NCBI GenBank assembly: GCA_012511355.1
Contig: JAAZGG010000036.1
Coordinates: 1-6,585 of the forward strand
DNA from: a bacterium
Lineage (GTDB): Bacteria; Bacillota_I; Bacilli_A; RFN20; UBA1709
DNA: 6,585 nt
Reading direction: 5' to 3'
The position numbers and the translations under genes were made by a program. Shown one piece after another: positions 1-6,266 of this stretch. The notes beneath the pieces are model-generated. The model saw nothing but the letters and a program-made list of their open reading frames with translations. It searched no databases and was not told the DNA's origin. How positions within the stretch are numbered: the stretch's first letter is position 1; every line of letters starts with the position of its first letter.

Positions 1-2
1 GC

Positions 3-71
3 CAGTATGTCAATGGTTTTAAGCGCCAGTTAGAAAATAATAGATTTAGACGAGTTGAGGAAAAAGTATGA
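3..71 (+). CDS. 3' end of an unidentified upstream gene (partial)
   Basis: One plus-strand frame is open from the left edge of the window and stops at a TGA at 69-71. It encodes 22 residues that are strongly charged, with the core [18 protein letters not shown]. The stop overlaps the lepA start codon in an ATGA arrangement, which is typical of translationally coupled genes, and the lepA Shine-Dalgarno sequence lies inside this frame. The other two plus frames close within about 33 bases. The fragment is too short to identify. In Bacilli, lepA often follows sporulation or ribosomal-protein genes (gpr, spoIIP, rpsT), but I do not recognise this tail as any of them. It could also be a chance open frame, although the exact four-base overlap argues for a real gene. 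Confidence 0.55.
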   Translation, partial: QYVNGFKRQLENNRFRRVEEKV

Positions 72-1882
72 GTTTTGATCAGAGTAAAATCCGCAATTTT
101 TCTATCATCGCCCATATCGATCACGGTAAATCAACGCTGGCTGATCGTCTTTTAGAGTTGACAGGAACTATTGAAAAACGTTCGATGAAGTCACAACATT
201 TAGACTCCATGGATTTAGAGCGGGAACGGGGGATAACCATTAAATTAAATGCGGTCCAGTTGCGCTATCAAGCAAAAGATGGACAGGATTATATTTTTAA
301 TTTAATTGATACTCCAGGACATGTTGACTTTACTTATGAGGTTTCTCGTTCCTTAGCCGCCTGTGAAGGCGCTTTGCTGGTGGTTGATGCCACTCAAGGA
401 GTTGAAGCTCAAACCTTGGCCAATCTTTATTTGGCTTTAGATAATGATTTAGAAATTTTACCAATTATCAACAAGATTGATCTACCGAGTGCTAATGTTG
501 AATTAGTAAAGAAAGAAATTGAAAATGATATTGGTTTACCCTGTGACTATGCCCCAGCAGTAAGTGCTAAAACCGGTGAAAATGTCGAGTCAATTTTAGA
601 GGCGATTATTCAGCATATCCCAGCTCCTAAAGGTGATGTGCATGCCCCTTTAAAAGCTTTGATTTTTGATTCTTACTACGATTCTTATCGGGGCGTGATC
701 TTATTTATTAGAATAAAAGAAGGCGAAGTTAAACTTGGCGATAAAATTTTATTAATGGCTGATAATGCTAGCTATGAAGTTTTAGAACTAGGGATTCGTA
801 ATCCCAAAGAAGTAAAGACGACATCTTTAAAAGCGGGGGAAGTTGGTTATTTAGCGGCTGGTATCAAAAACATTAAGGATGTTGAAGTTGGAGATACTAT
901 AACTTTAGCGAATAGACCAGCAAAAGAACGTCTAGCTGGTTATCGTAAATTAAATCCCATGGTTTACTGTGGCTTGTTTCCCGTTGATAACGACCGTTAC
1001 AGCGATTTAAAAGAAGCACTTGAAAAGTTGAGTTTAAATGATTCTTCCTTAGTATATGAAGCAGAAACTTCCCAAGCCTTGGGCTTTGGTTTCCGTTGTG
1101 GCTTTCTAGGACTTTTACATATGGATGTCGTTCAGGAACGCTTAGAACGTGAATATAATTTCAATCTGATTGCAACGGCACCTTCAGTTATTTATCATGT
1201 TCATATGACTAATGGGGAGATTATCAAACTTGATAACCCTGCCAAAATGCCGGATATGTCTAAGGTTGATCATCTAGAAGAGCCCTTTGTGCGGGCGACG
1301 ATTATGACACCTCCAGATTATATCGGGCCTTTGATGGAACTTTGTCAAAATAAACGTGGTGTTTTTGTCAATATGGATTATTTGGATGCGAATCGCAACG
1401 CTTTGATTTACGATATTCCTTTAGCAGAAGTTATTTTCAATTTCTTTGATAATTTAAAGTCAGTTAGTCGTGGTTATGCCTCCTTAGATTATGAACTCAA
1501 GGGTTATTTTGCTTCCAATTTAGTCAAGATGGATATTCTTTTAAATGGGGAAGCAATTGATGCCTTAGCTATCATTGTGCACCGCGAATCCGCTTTTAAT
1601 CGAGGTCAAAAAATCACTTCTAAATTAAAGAAAATCATCCCGCGCCAGCAGTTTGAGATTCCCGTTCAAGCAGCGATTGGTGGCAAGGTTATTGCAAGAA
1701 CAAATATCAAGTCCGTGCGGAAGGATGTTTTAGCCAAGTGTTATGGTGGGGATATTAGTCGGAAAAAGAAATTATTAGAAAAACAAAAAGAAGGTAAAAA
1801 ACGGATGAAGGCGATTGGCAGTGTCGAAGTACCGCAGGAAGCTTTTATGGCCGTTTTGAATATGAATGATGAGGGGGATTAA
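68..1882 (+). CDS. lepA: Elongation factor 4 (LepA), ribosome-binding translational GTPase
   Basis: LepA/EF4 is a cytosolic GTPase related to EF-G. It binds the ribosome and has been linked to back-translocation, rescue of stalled ribosomes and 30S biogenesis. The 604-residue product has the usual family length. All G motifs are visible: G1 AHIDHGKST (15-23), G2 RGIT (54-57), G3 DTPGH with the catalytic His (81-85), G4 NKID (135-138) and G5 SAK (166-168). A beta-barrel domain II and EF-G-like domains III and V follow. The LepA-specific C-terminal domain (about residues 500-604) carries [10 protein letters not shown] and [17 protein letters not shown], which separate it from EF-G and TypA. The start is fixed by GAGG at 57-60, seven bases upstream, and by the ATGA overlap with the preceding frame. 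No promoter is visible in the 67 bases upstream, so it is probably transcribed from further left. The aminopeptidase gene begins immediately after the stop. Confidence 0.98.
   Translation: MSFDQSKIRNFSIIAHIDHGKSTLADRLLELTGTIEKRSMKSQHLDSMDLERERGITIKLNAVQLRYQAKDGQDYIFNLIDTPGHVDFTYEVSRSLAACEGALLVVDATQGVEAQTLANLYLALDNDLEILPIINKIDLPSANVELVKKEIENDIGLPCDYAPAVSAKTGENVESILEAIIQHIPAPKGDVHAPLKALIFDSYYDSYRGVILFIRIKEGEVKLGDKILLMADNASYEVLELGIRNPKEVKTTSLKAGEVGYLAAGIKNIKDVEVGDTITLANRPAKERLAGYRKLNPMVYCGLFPVDNDRYSDLKEALEKLSLNDSSLVYEAETSQALGFGFRCGFLGLLHMDVVQERLEREYNFNLIATAPSVIYHVHMTNGEIIKLDNPAKMPDMSKVDHLEEPFVRATIMTPPDYIGPLMELCQNKRGVFVNMDYLDANRNALIYDIPLAEVIFNFFDNLKSVSRGYASLDYELKGYFASNLVKMDILLNGEAIDALAIIVHRESAFNRGQKITSKLKKIIPRQQFEIPVQAAIGGKVIARTNIKSVRKDVLAKCYGGDISRKKKLLEKQKEGKKRMKAIGSVEVPQEAFMAVLNMNDEGD
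1871..1877 (+). promoter_or_regulatory. Shine-Dalgarno sequence deciding the aminopeptidase P start
   Basis: GAGGGGG lies at the very end of lepA, six bases before the ATG at 1884. Two in-frame ATGs further upstream (1866 and 1869) lie before or inside this site and lack a ribosome binding site of their own, so 1884 is the better start. Confidence 0.8.
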
Positions 1883-1883
1883 G

Positions 1884-3656
1884 ATGATCAATAAGAGAAT
1901 TCAGAGTTTACAAAAAGAATTAGTAGCCAAGAACATTGGTGTTTACATCATTCCTACGGCGGATTATCACGGCTCAGAGTATATCAGCGACTTTTTTAAG
2001 GTTCGCCAGTATATGAGTGGTTTTACTGGTTCAGCTGGGACTTTGCTTGTGACCAAAACAAAAGCCTATCTGTTTGCGGATGGCCGTTATTTCTTACAAG
2101 CGGAAGCCGAACTTAAAGGCAGTAACATTGAGTTGATTAAAATGGGTCTAGCGGGAATGCCGACCTTAAGTGAATTGATTCAAAAAGAGTTAGGTGAGGG
2201 GGAAAACATTGGCTTTGATGCCGCTTTGATTTCCACTAGGCAAGCTAGGGAACTAGAAAAAATTGCCAAAGCCAAAGCAGGTCGAGTGGTATCAGAAGAT
2301 CTTGTCGCTAAAATTTGGCAAGACCGTCCCAGTTTACCTAAAGGAAAACTTTGGATCTTAGAAAAGCAATATAGTGGTGAAAGCACGAAGAGTAAAATTA
2401 AAAGACTGCGGAGCAAAATGCGCGAAAAGCATTGTAGTAACCACATTATTTCTTCTTTGTGTGATATCGCGTGGCTTTTGAATCTACGGGGTAGTGATGT
2501 TGAGTGTACACCAGTCTTTTTAGCTTACTTAGTTTTGATGGGCCGTCACTGCACGCTTTTTGTTGATCGCACAAAACTCACCATTGAGGTCAAAAGATAT
2601 CTTGCCGGAAACGGAGTAGAAGTTGAAGACTACACCAGCGCCCAAGATTATTGTTCGCAGTTAAGAGGCACAACTCTAATTGATCCCAACAATCTCAATT
2701 ATGCCATTTACCGCGTTCTTACTAGTAAAAAGGTGGAAGCCCAATATCCCAGTGTCTTAATGCGGGCTATTAAAAACAAAACCGAAATCAAGAATATTAA
2801 AGAGGCCCATATTAAAGATGCCGTGGCCATGTGTAAATTTATGTATTGGTTGAAGACCAACATCGGTAAGCAAGAAATGAGCGAACTCAGCGTTCAAGAT
2901 TATCTTTACCAACTGCGGGCCGAGCAAAAGGATTATGTTGGTCCTTCTTTTGGCACCATTTGTGCCTATAAAGAACATGCAGCTTTGATGCATTATAGTT
3001 CAAGTGAGAAGACAAATGTCGCTTTGAAGCCCGAAGGTTTATTATTAATTGATTCTGGTGGTCACTATTTACAAGGTACCACCGACATAACAAGAACCTT
3101 TGCTTTAGGTAAACTCAGTGCTGAAGAAAAGATGCATTTTACCACAGTTGTAGAAGCGGTTATTAATCTAGCATCGACCCAGTTTTTAAAGGGTTGCCGA
3201 GGGATTAATCTCGATGTTCTCTGTCGTGAACCTTTTTGGAAGTTAGGTATGGATTATAAATGCGGAACTGGCCATGGTGTGGGCTATCTTCTAAGTGTTC
3301 ACGAAGGACCACAGAGTTTTAGGTGGCAACCAATACCGGGCATAGAGTCGGCAGTTTTAGAGCCAGGTATGGTCACAACCGATGAACCAGGAATTTATCT
3401 AGGCGGGAAATATGGTATTAGGATTGAAAACGAATTGCTCTGTAAAGAAATTCTAACCAATGCCGATGGAACCTTCTTAGGCTTTGAAGATATAACCTAT
3501 GTCCCAATTGATTTAGATGCCATTGATAAAACTTATCTTTCAGCACCTAACATCGCTTATTTAAATAATTACCATAAGCAGGTATATCGTTTAATCTCGC
3601 CGTATCTGAATGAAGAAGAAAAGAAGTTTTTAAAGACTTATACAAGAGCTATTTAA
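1884..3656 (+). CDS. Xaa-Pro aminopeptidase (aminopeptidase P, peptidase M24B, long form)
   Basis: This enzyme is predicted to remove the N-terminal residue from peptides whose second residue is proline. It would act in the cytosol, since no signal peptide is seen. From the ATG at 1884 it has 590 residues, the size of the three-domain aminopeptidase P type (human XPNPEP1-like) rather than the roughly 360-440-residue bacterial PepQ/PepP forms. Two creatinase-like N-terminal domains are followed by a pita-bread catalytic domain. The five dinuclear metal ligands are all present: D390 in LIDSGG, D401 in TTDITRT, H464 in GTGHGVG, E501 in DEPG and E515 in RIEN. H370 (MHY) and H473 (VHEGP) match the conserved substrate-binding histidines, and the 11- and 63-residue spacings between the first ligands match the human enzyme as I recall it. 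A C-terminal extension follows RIEN. The gene starts one base after the lepA stop, so the two are probably co-transcribed, and a terminator follows. An alternative start at 1866 would add six residues. Confidence 0.94.
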   Translation: MINKRIQSLQKELVAKNIGVYIIPTADYHGSEYISDFFKVRQYMSGFTGSAGTLLVTKTKAYLFADGRYFLQAEAELKGSNIELIKMGLAGMPTLSELIQKELGEGENIGFDAALISTRQARELEKIAKAKAGRVVSEDLVAKIWQDRPSLPKGKLWILEKQYSGESTKSKIKRLRSKMREKHCSNHIISSLCDIAWLLNLRGSDVECTPVFLAYLVLMGRHCTLFVDRTKLTIEVKRYLAGNGVEVEDYTSAQDYCSQLRGTTLIDPNNLNYAIYRVLTSKKVEAQYPSVLMRAIKNKTEIKNIKEAHIKDAVAMCKFMYWLKTNIGKQEMSELSVQDYLYQLRAEQKDYVGPSFGTICAYKEHAALMHYSSSEKTNVALKPEGLLLIDSGGHYLQGTTDITRTFALGKLSAEEKMHFTTVVEAVINLASTQFLKGCRGINLDVLCREPFWKLGMDYKCGTGHGVGYLLSVHEGPQSFRWQPIPGIESAVLEPGMVTTDEPGIYLGGKYGIRIENELLCKEILTNADGTFLGFEDITYVPIDLDAIDKTYLSAPNIAYLNNYHKQVYRLISPYLNEEEKKFLKTYTRAI

Positions 3657-3668
3657 AAAAGCAAAATA

Positions 3669-3700
3669 AAAAGAGAGGCTTTCTACTAGACCTCTCTTTT
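3669..3700. terminator. Bidirectional intrinsic terminator between convergent units
   Basis: A perfect 10-bp inverted repeat (AAAAGAGAGG at 3669-3678 and CCTCTCTTTT at 3691-3700) encloses a 12-base loop. Read on the plus strand it ends in CTTTTATTAT, and read on the minus strand in a longer T-rich tail, TTTTTATTTTGCTTTTTT. It lies between the aminopeptidase stop (3656) and the stop of the minus-strand membrane protein (3722), so it can serve both operons. Confidence 0.88.
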
Positions 3701-3721
3701 ATTATCAAAACTTTATAAATT

Positions 3722-4102
3722 TTAGAAAAGATAAAGACTAATTAAGGCACTTGCGGTGCTACTAGTATTCGCAGTATTATCTTTAGGATTGATAACGCTA
3801 AAGGTGGCAACGCCTAAAACGATGATTGCTAATATTATGATTAAAGAAATAAAACGTAAAACTTTATTGAAACCTTTAAAACCGAGGCCCAAGAAAATAA
3901 GTGTGAAAAGCCCACCAATGGCTTCAAAGATAAAGCCCAGAGCTGTGGCTGTCCCACCAACTATTAAGCCAATGATGCATTCACCTAGATTTTCCGCACT
4001 AATGGTGAACTCAACTGTTGAAAAAAGCAAGACTGCACCAAACACAGTTAAGGCTGTGCTTAGACAACCGAGTAAAAATAAAACAATAAAGCCTTTTCTC
4101 AT
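3722..4102 (-). CDS. Small multi-pass membrane protein of unknown function, downstream of recA
   Basis: I do not recognise this 126-residue protein. It starts MRKGF and has a hydrophobic segment at about 5-28, a long glycine-rich hydrophobic stretch at about 41-77 that could hold two helices with E60 between them, and a third strong segment at about 84-105. A polar Asn/Ser/Thr-rich region follows (106-119). C13 sits in LLGC, which resembles a lipobox but has Leu at the -2 position, so a lipoprotein is unlikely. The ATG lies three bases after the recA stop. AAGGA inside the recA tail (4113-4117) is 10 bases upstream, so it should be co-translated with recA. The bidirectional terminator follows 22 bases after its stop. 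A plus-strand frame covers nearly the same bases, but the minus-strand frame has the ribosome binding site, the operon position and a coherent membrane topology. The function is unknown, and linkage to recA does not by itself imply DNA repair. Confidence 0.8.
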   Translation of the reverse strand: MRKGFIVLFLLGCLSTALTVFGAVLLFSTVEFTISAENLGECIIGLIVGGTATALGFIFEAIGGLFTLIFLGLGFKGFNKVLRFISLIIILAIIVLGVATFSVINPKDNTANTSSTASALISLYLF

Positions 4103-4105
4103 AGG

Positions 4106-5122
4106 TTATTTTTCCTTGTTGAAGATTTTTTGACGAACACTTTGTTCCAAAACCTCAAAGATTTCGGGGTGCTCACTAAAATAGGCTTTGACATTATCAA
4201 TGCCTTGTCCAATTCGCGAACCATCATAATCATACCAAGAACCGGCTTTCGTGATTATACCGTGTTCTACTGCTAGGTCAATTACGTTATGCATTTGCGA
4301 AATGCCTTCTCCGTAAATCAAAACAACGTTAGCGACCTTAAAGGGTGGCGCCACTTTGTTTTTGACTATTTTTAATTGAAGGCGATGTCCGTAGGGAATG
4401 GCATTCTTTTTCAAGGTCTCTGTCCGTCGCACATCAACCCTTATTGAAGAGTAGAATTTTAAAGCGCGACCCCCTGAGGTTGTCTCCCCACCTGCCGGTC
4501 CAAAGCCTAAAGACATCTTATCTCTTAATTGGTTGATAAAGATGATAGAACATTTTGAGCGACTGAGATTGCCGGTTATTTTTCTAAGAGCCTTAGACAT
4601 CAGTCGCGCCTGCAAGCCCATCTGGGCATCGCCCATTTCTCCTTCTAGTTCGGCTTGAGGTACTAAAGCAGCAACCGAATCAACGACAATTAGATCGATG
4701 GCGTTGCTGCGGATTAATAAATCAGCGATTTGTAAAGCTTCTTCGCCATTATCGGGTTGTGAGAGAATCAGTTCATCGACAATGACGCCTAAATTTTTAG
4801 CATAGGCAGGATCAATGGCATGTTCGGCATCGATGTAGGCTACCTTACCACCAGCTTTTTGACAGGCAGCGACCGCGTGTAAAGCAACAGTGGTTTTACC
4901 GCTAGCTTCAGGGCCAAAAATCTCAATAACGCGGCCTTTTGGGTATCCGCCAATGCCTAGGGCATAGTCAAGTGATAAACAGCCCGAGGGTAGGACATCA
5001 ACACTTAGGTTGGCTTGTTCTCCAAGACGCATGACGGAGCCTTTACCGAATTGCTTTTGAATGACGCGTAAAGTCTCATCTAGAGTTTCATTCACATTAG
5101 TTTTTTTCTTTTCTTCGGCCAT
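4106..5122 (-). CDS. recA: RecA recombinase
   Basis: RecA forms ATP-dependent filaments on single-stranded DNA, drives strand exchange and stimulates LexA-type cleavage. The 338-residue product is close to the family norm, with a short C-terminal tail that lacks the acidic run seen in E. coli. Visible motifs are Walker A GPEASGKT (70-77), the glutamate-bearing AYIDAEHA (95-102), Walker B IDLIVVDS (142-149), L1 around [10 protein letters not shown] (160-169), FINQLR (195-200), and L2 with [12 protein letters not shown] (207-218) followed by RALKFYSS. The L2 region appears two residues longer than in E. coli or B. subtilis RecA. The start is set by AAAGGA at 5131-5136, eight bases from the ATG. 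It lies 52 bases after cinA, in the Bacilli-type order pgsA-cinA-recA, and is followed three bases later by the membrane protein gene. I saw no match to the Gram-positive SOS box (CGAACRNRYGTTCG) upstream, so LexA control of this promoter is not supported. Confidence 0.98.
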   Translation of the reverse strand: MAEEKKKTNVNETLDETLRVIQKQFGKGSVMRLGEQANLSVDVLPSGCLSLDYALGIGGYPKGRVIEIFGPEASGKTTVALHAVAACQKAGGKVAYIDAEHAIDPAYAKNLGVIVDELILSQPDNGEEALQIADLLIRSNAIDLIVVDSVAALVPQAELEGEMGDAQMGLQARLMSKALRKITGNLSRSKCSIIFINQLRDKMSLGFGPAGGETTSGGRALKFYSSIRVDVRRTETLKKNAIPYGHRLQLKIVKNKVAPPFKVANVVLIYGEGISQMHNVIDLAVEHGIITKAGSWYDYDGSRIGQGIDNVKAYFSEHPEIFEVLEQSVRQKIFNKEK

Positions 5123-5174
5123 TTAGTTCTTCCTTTCTAGTGTGATAGTGACACTTATATATAACATAGGTAAA
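5123..5174 (-). promoter_or_regulatory. Candidate recA promoter and leader with a small dyad
   Basis: The cinA-recA gap is AT-rich. On the minus strand it holds TATAAG (5154-5159), five of six matches to a -10 box, within a longer TATATATAAG run. No good -35 box is seen at 16-19 bases. AGTGT and ACACT (5139-5143 and 5151-5155) form a five-bp dyad around a seven-base centre, placed between the -10 box and the ribosome binding site. The recA Shine-Dalgarno sequence is at 5131-5136. This may be a weak extra promoter within an operon or simply a leader, and the call rests on motif resemblance alone. Confidence 0.35.
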
Positions 5175-5636
5175 TTAACTTAAAGTTCCTAAATAATTTT
5201 CAAGTTTTTTTAAAGCGATTTGAATAGCTTGTTTTTTAATTTGTTGGCGTGTGCCTTTTAATTCCAAGCGTTCTACTTCTACCTGCTTATCGGTTGCTAG
5301 ACCAATATAGACAAGTCCTACGGCTTTTCCTTCAATGGAAGAGGGGCCAGCGTTGCCTGTAAAACTAAGGGCTAAATCACTATGCATAAGCAAACGACAA
5401 TTAATAGCCATCTTTCTAGCACATTCTTCGGAAACGGTTCCAAACTTCTCAATAATCTTAGTAGGGACCTGTAAGATTTTTTCCTTAACTAAGGGGCTAT
5501 AGCTAACGATGCCACCCATAAAAACTTCGCTAGCATGGGGGATATTAGTAATAAAATTACTAAAGCCACCACCAGTAAAGCTTTCGGCTACCGCTAATGT
5601 CAGACCTTTTTTACGCAACAACTGAACAATATTCAT
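5175..5636 (-). CDS. pncC: Stand-alone CinA C-terminal domain protein, probable nicotinamide-nucleotide amidase
   Basis: The 153-residue product corresponds to the C-terminal CinA/PncC domain. Enzymes of this family deamidate NMN to nicotinate mononucleotide in pyridine nucleotide recycling, in the cytosol. Family motifs in order are AESFTGG (17-23, more often AESCTGG), GGIVSYS followed by VKEK (41-53), GTVSEE (66-71), TGNAGP (93-98) and GKAVGLVYIGLA (103-114). The molybdopterin-binding-like N-terminal domain of full-length CinA (about 410 residues) is absent. No trace of it lies upstream because pgsA abuts directly, so this is a compact form, not a truncated remnant. The ATG shares one base with the pgsA stop (TAATG). 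The nearest purine-rich site, GGAG at 5650-5653, is 13 bases away, so translation probably depends on coupling to pgsA. Its place between pgsA and recA matches that of cinA in Bacilli. Amidase activity is inferred from the family. Confidence 0.9.
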   Translation of the reverse strand: MNIVQLLRKKGLTLAVAESFTGGGFSNFITNIPHASEVFMGGIVSYSPLVKEKILQVPTKIIEKFGTVSEECARKMAINCRLLMHSDLALSFTGNAGPSSIEGKAVGLVYIGLATDKQVEVERLELKGTRQQIKKQAIQIALKKLENYLGTLS

Positions 5637-6250
5637 TATTTTTCATTGGCTCCTTCAAAGACCATTTTAGCGTTTTTAACTAGATAATCAATACCAGAGA
5701 TCAAAGAGATTAAAGCCGAGATATAGGCTAGGATTTGACCGATAGAAATGCTCCAATTTAATGGGGCAGCTTGGAAAATAAGAACCACGATTAAGGCAAT
5801 CATCTGCGAGATGGTCTTAGCCTTACCGAGTTTAGAGGCGGCGATAACCACTTTCTTCTGAGCGGCAATAAAACGAATGGCATCAACGATGGTATCGCGC
5901 ATGATATAGATGACGATGACGATAACATTTATCTCCCCCATAACTACTAGGAATAGAGTTAGGGTGTTAACTAATAGTTTATCGGCGATGGGATCAAGAA
6001 ATTTTCCAAAAGTGGTAATTAAATTGCGACTGCGAGCAATCTTGCCATCAAAATAATCGGTTAGCGAACCGAAGACAAATAAAAAAATTAAGACGAGGCG
6101 AATCCAAGTAAAGTTTAAACCGGCGATATTAAAAGACCAGGGATCTGGTATGTATAAAGCTAACATTCCAAAAACAATCAGTAGGAGCACACAAAACATG
6201 CGAATTACTGTAAGCTTATTGGGGGTGTTAAGTTTGGTGAACCAACTCAT
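5636..6250 (-). CDS. pgsA: CDP-diacylglycerol-glycerol-3-phosphate 3-phosphatidyltransferase (PGP synthase)
   Basis: This integral membrane enzyme transfers a phosphatidyl group from CDP-diacylglycerol to glycerol-3-phosphate, the committed step to phosphatidylglycerol and cardiolipin. From the ATG at 6250 it has 204 residues. The CDP-alcohol phosphatidyltransferase signature D-x2-DG-x2-AR-x8-G-x3-D-x3-D is perfect, with D65, D68, G69, A72, R73, G82, D86 and D90. An N-terminal PNKLTVIR (10-17) is typical of PgsA. Hydrophobic helices lie at about 17-34, 48-66, 92-117, 148-163 and 168-187. The frame stays open to an ATG at 6292, but those 14 extra codons are the conserved 3' end of the RNase P RNA. 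The Shine-Dalgarno sequence GGAAAGG at 6259-6265 fixes the start at 6250. Its stop overlaps the cinA start by one base. No promoter or terminator separates it from rnpB. Confidence 0.95.
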   Translation of the reverse strand: MSWFTKLNTPNKLTVIRMFCVLLLIVFGMLALYIPDPWSFNIAGLNFTWIRLVLIFLFVFGSLTDYFDGKIARSRNLITTFGKFLDPIADKLLVNTLTLFLVVMGEINVIVIVIYIMRDTIVDAIRFIAAQKKVVIAASKLGKAKTISQMIALIVVLIFQAAPLNWSISIGQILAYISALISLISGIDYLVKNAKMVFEGANEK

Positions 6251-6258
6251 AGTTTTTG

Positions 6259-6265
6259 CCTTTCC
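6259..6265 (-). promoter_or_regulatory. Shine-Dalgarno sequence deciding the pgsA start
   Basis: GGAAAGG on the minus strand lies eight bases before the ATG at 6250. The longer open frame from 6292 has no such site and begins inside the conserved ACATGGCTTACAGAA element of the RNase P RNA. The site lies at, or a base or two beyond, the likely 3' end of that RNA. Confidence 0.85.
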
Positions 6266-6266
6266 A

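Noticed and set aside
1866..1883. Earlier ATGs at 1866 and 1869 for the aminopeptidase
   Set aside because: The Shine-Dalgarno sequence at 1871-1877 lies downstream of or overlaps these codons and is correctly spaced only for ATG 1884.
2180..2446. Minus-strand open frame of 88 codons inside the aminopeptidase gene
   Set aside because: It is a shadow of a well-supported gene with all catalytic motifs in the other strand, and has no promoter or ribosome binding site context.
2757..3093. Two overlapping minus-strand open frames inside the aminopeptidase gene
   Set aside because: Both overlap the catalytic domain coding sequence, overlap each other in different frames, and resemble no protein.
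3756..4133. Plus-strand open frame of 125 codons rich in Lys and Pro
   Set aside because: It is antisense to the membrane protein and runs into the recA tail. Its composition is what a reversed hydrophobic gene gives, it has no clear ribosome binding site, and it lies downstream of a terminator facing it.
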